64,000 nucleotides of DNA. It comes from Halogranum gelatinilyticum (GTDB lineage Archaea > Halobacteriota > Halobacteria > Halobacteriales > Haloferacaceae). A model generated the notes under the pieces. The model saw only the letters and a list, made by a program, of their open reading frames with translations. It did no database searches and had not been told where the DNA came from. The translations under genes and the position numbers were made by a program. Of the stretch, positions 59,749-64,000 are shown piece after piece (positions within the stretch are counted from its first letter, which is position 1; the number at the start of each line of letters is the position of its first letter). Location: the NCBI RefSeq assembly GCF_900103715.1, contig NZ_FNHL01000001.1, forward strand, positions 1 through 64,000, written 5' to 3'.

Positions 59749-60738
59749 ATGCGTACCGACATAAACCGCCGTGACTTTATCGCAGCGACAGGAGTTGCCG
59801 GCCTGGCCGGTCTGGCCGGCTGTACTAGTGGTGGAGACGGTGGAGATGGTGGAGACGGCGGCGACGGTGGCGACGGCGGCACCGACACGCGCCTCTCGTG
59901 GCACGCTGGCGGGACCGGTGGGACGTATTTCCCGCTGTCGAACGAGTTCAAGCGGGTCGTCGAGGCCAACACCGACTACCGGCTGCAGGTGCAGTCGACC
60001 GGTGCGTCCGTCGAGAACGCGGGCAACCTCGGCTCCGGCAACGCCGACTTCGCGCTCATCCAGAACGACGTCGCCTTCTTCGCGAAGAACGGGACCGGCA
60101 TCGACGCCTTCGACGGCAACGCCATCCCGAACCTCCGTGGTGTCGCGACGCTCTACCCCGAGACCATCCACATCGTCTCGCTGGCGAGCACGGGCATCGA
60201 GACGGTCTCGGACCTCGAAGGTGCGACCATCAACACCGGTGACCTCGGCTCCGGCACGCAGGTCAACGCGAACCAGATTCTCGACGCGGTCGGCATCTCC
60301 GACTACGACGAGCAGAACACCGGCTTCTCGCAGGCCGCAGACCAGCTCCGCAACGGCGACATTGACGCCGCGTTCGTCGTCGGCGGCTGGCCGGTCGGTG
60401 CCATCGAGGACCTCGCGACCTCGAACGACCTGACCATCGTCGAAGTCGACGGCGACGCCCGCGACGCCGTCAAGGAGTCCGGCTCCTACTTCGCCGACGA
60501 CGAGATTCCGGCCGGCACCTACAACGGTGTCGACGAGCCGCGACAGACGGTCGCCGTCCAGGCGATGATCGCGACGAGTTCCGAACAGCCCGACGAGGTC
60601 GTCGAGGCGGTCACCGCGGCCATCTTCGACAACGTCTCCGAGCTGACCATCAAGACGGACTTCATCAGCGCGGACTCCGCACAGGACGGGATGTCCATCG
60701 AACTCCACCCCGGTGCGGCAGCCTACTTCGAGGGATAA
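59749..60738 (+). CDS. TAXI-family TRAP transporter substrate-binding lipoprotein
   Basis: This 329-residue extracellular binding protein has a Tat-type signal (NRRDFIAATG) and a lipobox ending at Cys25 (GLAGC). A Gly-Asp repeat tether follows (about residues 27-45). The mature domain shows TGGTYFPLSNEFKRVVE near 58, the TAXI pattern of glycine-rich strand and helix. STGASVENAGNLGSGNADFALIQNDV and DLGSGTQVNANQILDAVGI follow. Substrates of TAXI systems include dicarboxylates and glutamate; none is evident here. It heads the cluster TAXI-DUF1850-permease. Confidence 0.9.
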   Translation: MRTDINRRDFIAATGVAGLAGLAGCTSGGDGGDGGDGGDGGDGGTDTRLSWHAGGTGGTYFPLSNEFKRVVEANTDYRLQVQSTGASVENAGNLGSGNADFALIQNDVAFFAKNGTGIDAFDGNAIPNLRGVATLYPETIHIVSLASTGIETVSDLEGATINTGDLGSGTQVNANQILDAVGISDYDEQNTGFSQAADQLRNGDIDAAFVVGGWPVGAIEDLATSNDLTIVEVDGDARDAVKESGSYFADDEIPAGTYNGVDEPRQTVAVQAMIATSSEQPDEVVEAVTAAIFDNVSELTIKTDFISADSAQDGMSIELHPGAAAYFEG

Positions 60739-60798
60739 CCCTCCTCGTCACGGCAGACGTACCGTCGTTCGACCACACCCACATCCACTTATTACGTC

Positions 60799-61302
60799 AT
60801 GACAGACTCCAAACCGGTTCGACTAGCGGCCGGACTGCTCGCCCTGCTCGTCGTCGTCAGCGGTGTCGCCGCCGCCGTTCCCGGCGGACAGGCACTCGTC
60901 GTCGAGGACGCCGAGACCGGCGAGACGCTGTTGACCGTGCCGGTCGAAGAGGAGACAGTCGTGGCGCTGGAGTACACCCACAGCGTCGAGAAGACGCCCG
61001 TCCTCGACGTCTACGCCGTTCGCGACGACGAACTCGTGATGACGCGGATGGAGTTCGAGTCGTTCGGCTGGGGGCTGCCCGCCCGGGCGAACGTCACCAA
61101 CGAGAACGGGACGTTCGTCTTTGACCCCGAGGGGTCGTTTAGCGAGCTGTACGTCACGCCCGGGACCGTCGCAGACCACCGGCTCCACGTCGGTGACCGG
61201 ACGTACGACCTCGTCACCGTCGCCGGGGGCGAACACTCCGTCCGACTCCACGTCGTCCAACGGTCGCTCTTGAGGACGGGAATCGAGAGGCTCACGCCAT
61301 GA
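60799..61302 (+). CDS. DUF1850 membrane-linked protein
   Basis: This 167-residue protein has an N-terminal signal-like helix (residues 8-28, LAAGLLALLVVVSGVAAAV). A DUF1850 domain follows: VALEYTHSVEKTPVLDVYAV near 55 and TRMEFESFGWGLPA near 76. DUF1850 proteins regularly accompany TAXI-TRAP permeases, and small helpers of the transporter are proposed. The stop shares four bases (ATGA) with the permease start, so they are translated together. It follows the binding protein by 60 bases. Confidence 0.85.
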   Translation: MTDSKPVRLAAGLLALLVVVSGVAAAVPGGQALVVEDAETGETLLTVPVEEETVVALEYTHSVEKTPVLDVYAVRDDELVMTRMEFESFGWGLPARANVTNENGTFVFDPEGSFSELYVTPGTVADHRLHVGDRTYDLVTVAGGEHSVRLHVVQRSLLRTGIERLTP

Positions 61303-63998
61303 CAACCAACACCGACACAGAGACAGAGGAACTGACCGAAGAAGAGAAACAGAAACTCCTGCAGGAGCTGGAGCGGAAACGGTCGCTCCGTGGTCCCGCC
61401 GCCGTCGTCGTCGCCGTCGTCGGCATCCTCTTTTCGGCCTATCAGATGTGGATCGCCGCTCGCGGCTTCGAGTTCGAGGTGATGCTTCCCGGACTCGGCG
61501 AGGTCGGCTTCGCACTCCAACAGCTCCAGATCAACGCCATCCACGTCGTCTTCGCGCTCGTGTTGACGTTCCTGCTGTTTCCGGCCTCGACCGGCGACGG
61601 CTTCGTCTCACGACGGCTGAAGGCGATTCCCCCGGCAGTCCGCGACCGGGCCGGCAAGGACAGCCCGGTGACCGGCGCGGTCGAGGGCCTCAGAGCGGCC
61701 GTCGCGTGGATCGCCGGCGACCCCGAACGCAACCGAGTGACGCCGCTCGACGTGGTGTTCATCCTCTTCTCGCTGGCAACGGGACAGTATATGCTCACCC
61801 AGTTCGACGAGATTCAGCGGATGCGGGCACTCGGCCTCGACGCGGGCCGGACGGTCGGTGAGATTCACTGGTATCTCGCCCCAATCGCGGACGCGATCTC
61901 GCTCGTCGGCATCCCGCTGAACGAGGTCTCGTGGGCCTTCGTCCTCGGCGTCGCCGGCGTGTTGCTCGTCCTCGAAGCGACGCGGCGGACGCTCGGGCTC
62001 TACTTGATGCTCATCGTCTCGTCGTTCATCGTCTACGCGCGCTACGGCTATCTCATCCCGCTGGACGCGCCGTTCGTCGGCGTCCTCTCGATTCAGCCGG
62101 GGCAGTGGTCGAGCATCATCACCGACCTCTGGTACAACACCAACAACGGGGTCTTCGGGATTCCCGTCACCGTCTCGGTGCAGTTCATCTACATCTTCAT
62201 CCTCTTCGGGGCGTTCCTGGAGATGTCCGGGGCGGGCCAGTGGTTCATCGACCTCGCCTACGGCGCGACCGGCTCGCGGAAGGGCGGCCCCGCGAAGGCG
62301 AGTATCCTCTCGTCGGGCTTCATGGGGACCATCTCCGGCTCCTCAATCGCCAACACCGTGACGACCGGCGCGTTCACCATTCCACTGATGAAACGCTCCG
62401 GCTACCGGGCGGAGTTCGCGGGGGCCGTCGAGGCGTCGGCGTCCTCCGGCGGGCAGATTCTCCCGCCGGTCATGGGCGCGGCTGCGTTCCTCATCGTCGA
62501 GTACACCGGGACGCCCTACAGCGACGTCATCACCGCCGCCGCCATCCCGGCTATCGTCTTCTTCTTCGGGGTCTGGGTCATGGTCCACCTCGAAGCCTCC
62601 CGGGTCGGCATCGGCGGCATCGACCCGAGTGAACTGGTCAATCTCGGGTCGCACCTCAAGCGTGGCTGGTTCTACCTCGTCCCGCTCGGGCTGCTGCTCT
62701 ACTACCTCATCGTCGCCCGCCTCTCCGTCGCGCGGTCGGCGTGGTTCACCATCGTCGCCATCATCGCACTCATCGCGCTCATGGCGGCGTACAACGAGCG
62801 GACCCGGCTGCCCCTCTTTGCGGCCATCAGCGGCCTGTTCGTCGCCGAGACCGCCGCGTTCCTCGTCACCGGTGTCGACCTCGTCAGTGCGGTGACGGGC
62901 ACTGGCGGTGCGGGGCTGGCACCGCTGGCCGCCGTCGAAGCGGCCGCGGGGACGCTCGGGACCATCATCCTCTTCGTCAGCTTCGCGACGCTCCTGTTCA
63001 GTCCGAAGAGCGGGTCGCCGCTGCTCGACTACGACGACCAGGTCGACGACACCGCCGAGTCGCTCATCCCGAATCTCGCCGACAACAAGGCCGCGAAGTT
63101 CACCACCTTCATCGTGAAGTCGATGGACTCCGGCGCGCGGACCGCGACGACCGTCGTCATCGCCGTCGCCGCCGCGGGGATCATCCCCGGCGTCATCTCC
63201 GTGACCGGTCTCGGCCCGAACCTCACCGCGCTGTTGCTCGACATCTCGGGCGGCTCGCTCGTCCTCCTGCTCGTGATTACGGCCATCTCCTCGATCATCC
63301 TCGGGATGGGGATGCCGACGACGGTGACGTACATCATCCTCGTCTCGATGCTCGCCGCCCCCATCTCGCAGGCGGCCGCGATTCCCATCCTCGCGGCCCA
63401 CCTGTTCATCCTTTACTTCGGCGTCATCGCCGACATCACGCCGCCCGTCGCCGTCGCGGCCTACGCCGCCTCCGGGGTCGCCAAGTCCGACCCCTTCGAG
63501 ACGGGCGTCGAGGCGTTCTCGCTCTCCCTGAACAAGGCCATCGTGCCCTTCGCGTTTGTCCTCTCGCCGGGTATCCTGCTCATCCGCGGAGTGGGAGACG
63601 GCGACGACGTGAACGTCCTGACGCTCGCGGACGTGGCTGACCTCGGCTTCTTCATCCCGGAGGTCCTCATCCCCATCGTCTGCGTCTTCGTCGGCGTTCT
63701 CGCGCTCGGGCCGACCATCATCGGCTACTTCTACACCCACGTGGGCCGGACCGAGCGCGTGCTCTTCGCCGTCTCGGCACTGCTGCTCATGGCACCCGCA
63801 CTCGTGTTCACGCCGGTGTTCACGCTCCTGTCGCTCAGCGGTGGCGGCATCGCCGACAACACGCTCGTCTACGACCTCGGCCTGCGCGCGGTCGGTGCCG
63901 TGCTGTTCGGCATCCTGACGCTGAAGAACCGCGACAGCAGCAAGCGGGGCGACCAGCCGAGTCCCGTCGGTGGGTCCGCAGAAGCGACTGCCGAGTAA
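61299..63998 (+). CDS. TRAP transporter fused permease (4TM plus 12TM)
   Basis: This 899-residue membrane protein fuses the small DctQ-like and large DctM-like TRAP subunits, as usual with TAXI systems. It has about 17 membrane helices. Typical segments are GSRKGGPAKASILSSGFMGTISGSSIANTVTTGAF near residue 325 and SASSGGQILPPVMGAAAFLI near 380. GMGMPTTVTYIILVSMLAAPISQ near 670 and YFGVIADITPPVAVAAYAASG near 710 follow. It probably imports with Na+. The first 45 residues are a charged cytoplasmic helix. Two bases from the window edge remain after its TAA. Confidence 0.94.
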   Translation: MTTNTDTETEELTEEEKQKLLQELERKRSLRGPAAVVVAVVGILFSAYQMWIAARGFEFEVMLPGLGEVGFALQQLQINAIHVVFALVLTFLLFPASTGDGFVSRRLKAIPPAVRDRAGKDSPVTGAVEGLRAAVAWIAGDPERNRVTPLDVVFILFSLATGQYMLTQFDEIQRMRALGLDAGRTVGEIHWYLAPIADAISLVGIPLNEVSWAFVLGVAGVLLVLEATRRTLGLYLMLIVSSFIVYARYGYLIPLDAPFVGVLSIQPGQWSSIITDLWYNTNNGVFGIPVTVSVQFIYIFILFGAFLEMSGAGQWFIDLAYGATGSRKGGPAKASILSSGFMGTISGSSIANTVTTGAFTIPLMKRSGYRAEFAGAVEASASSGGQILPPVMGAAAFLIVEYTGTPYSDVITAAAIPAIVFFFGVWVMVHLEASRVGIGGIDPSELVNLGSHLKRGWFYLVPLGLLLYYLIVARLSVARSAWFTIVAIIALIALMAAYNERTRLPLFAAISGLFVAETAAFLVTGVDLVSAVTGTGGAGLAPLAAVEAAAGTLGTIILFVSFATLLFSPKSGSPLLDYDDQVDDTAESLIPNLADNKAAKFTTFIVKSMDSGARTATTVVIAVAAAGIIPGVISVTGLGPNLTALLLDISGGSLVLLLVITAISSIILGMGMPTTVTYIILVSMLAAPISQAAAIPILAAHLFILYFGVIADITPPVAVAAYAASGVAKSDPFETGVEAFSLSLNKAIVPFAFVLSPGILLIRGVGDGDDVNVLTLADVADLGFFIPEVLIPIVCVFVGVLALGPTIIGYFYTHVGRTERVLFAVSALLLMAPALVFTPVFTLLSLSGGGIADNTLVYDLGLRAVGAVLFGILTLKNRDSSKRGDQPSPVGGSAEATAE

Positions 63999-64000
63999 GC

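Noticed and set aside
1-64000. CRISPR arrays, insertion sequences, integrases or toxin-antitoxin pairs
   Set aside because: No spaced repeat array, transposase motif or toxin partner was seen. The AbrB-like protein at 1037 stands alone.

Overview
The window is haloarchaeal chromosome. GC content is high and codons end mostly in G or C. The proteins are rich in Asp and Glu. Many genes have a TATA box about 25-30 bases before the start codon and almost no 5' leader. The lineage markers are the chromosomal protein MC1, a plant-type halophilic 2Fe-2S ferredoxin, Bat/HTH10 regulators, archaeal PibD and archaeal-type tRNA synthetases. I find no insertion sequence, integrase, CRISPR array, complete rRNA gene or tRNA gene. 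This is mostly core chromosome with a few accessory cassettes.

Layout. 1-509: no gene. Two tandem minus-strand repeats look like haloarchaeal rRNA promoters, so an rRNA operon probably lies just left of the window. 510-14212: MC1, a small AbrB-like protein, pyrD, valS, a trans-sulfuration enzyme, a lipoprotein, pheS-pheT, endA-trpS and a four-zinc-ribbon protein with a NucS-like N-terminus. 14315-19863: a HAD phosphatase, a Ski2-like helicase, a Na/Ca exchanger and a MATE pump. 19992-26369: lipA followed by pdhA-pdhB-pdhC-lpdA, which together make and lipoylate a 2-oxoacid dehydrogenase complex. 26390-34030: a lipoprotein, a Pit-type transporter, ferredoxin, PibD-type prepilin peptidase, hisI, a coiled-coil protein, glmM, serB and a small acidic protein. 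34059-37004: a RecA-like ATPase divergent from a response regulator-PAS-GAF-Bat-HTH10 protein. 37166-41437: serA, thrC and small proteins.

41465-47443: a four-gene, overlapping membrane operon (DUF4129 / two-TM protein / DUF58 / polytopic protein), divergent from an M48 protease. No MoxR ATPase is adjacent. 47444-47773: a gene-free stretch with a perfect hairpin and a second inverted repeat. 47774-55941: a soluble acidic protein, a CxxC mini-protein, a cupin pair, CstA, an ArsA/Get3-like ATPase with a 98-residue partner, and a CobW-type metallochaperone behind a large palindrome. Small SRPBCC and membrane proteins follow. 56000-59515: upp, two facing zinc mini-proteins and an S9 peptidase. 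59749-63998: a complete TAXI-TRAP transporter (binding protein, DUF1850 protein, fused permease).

Nothing here is a proven new system. The best candidates for follow-up are the DUF58/DUF4129 cassette with its divergent M48 protease, the NucS-domain zinc-ribbon protein, the palindrome controlling the CobW gene, and the ArsA-like ATPase with its overlapping partner. All positions were read by eye. Family assignments rest on motifs I recognise, not on database searches.
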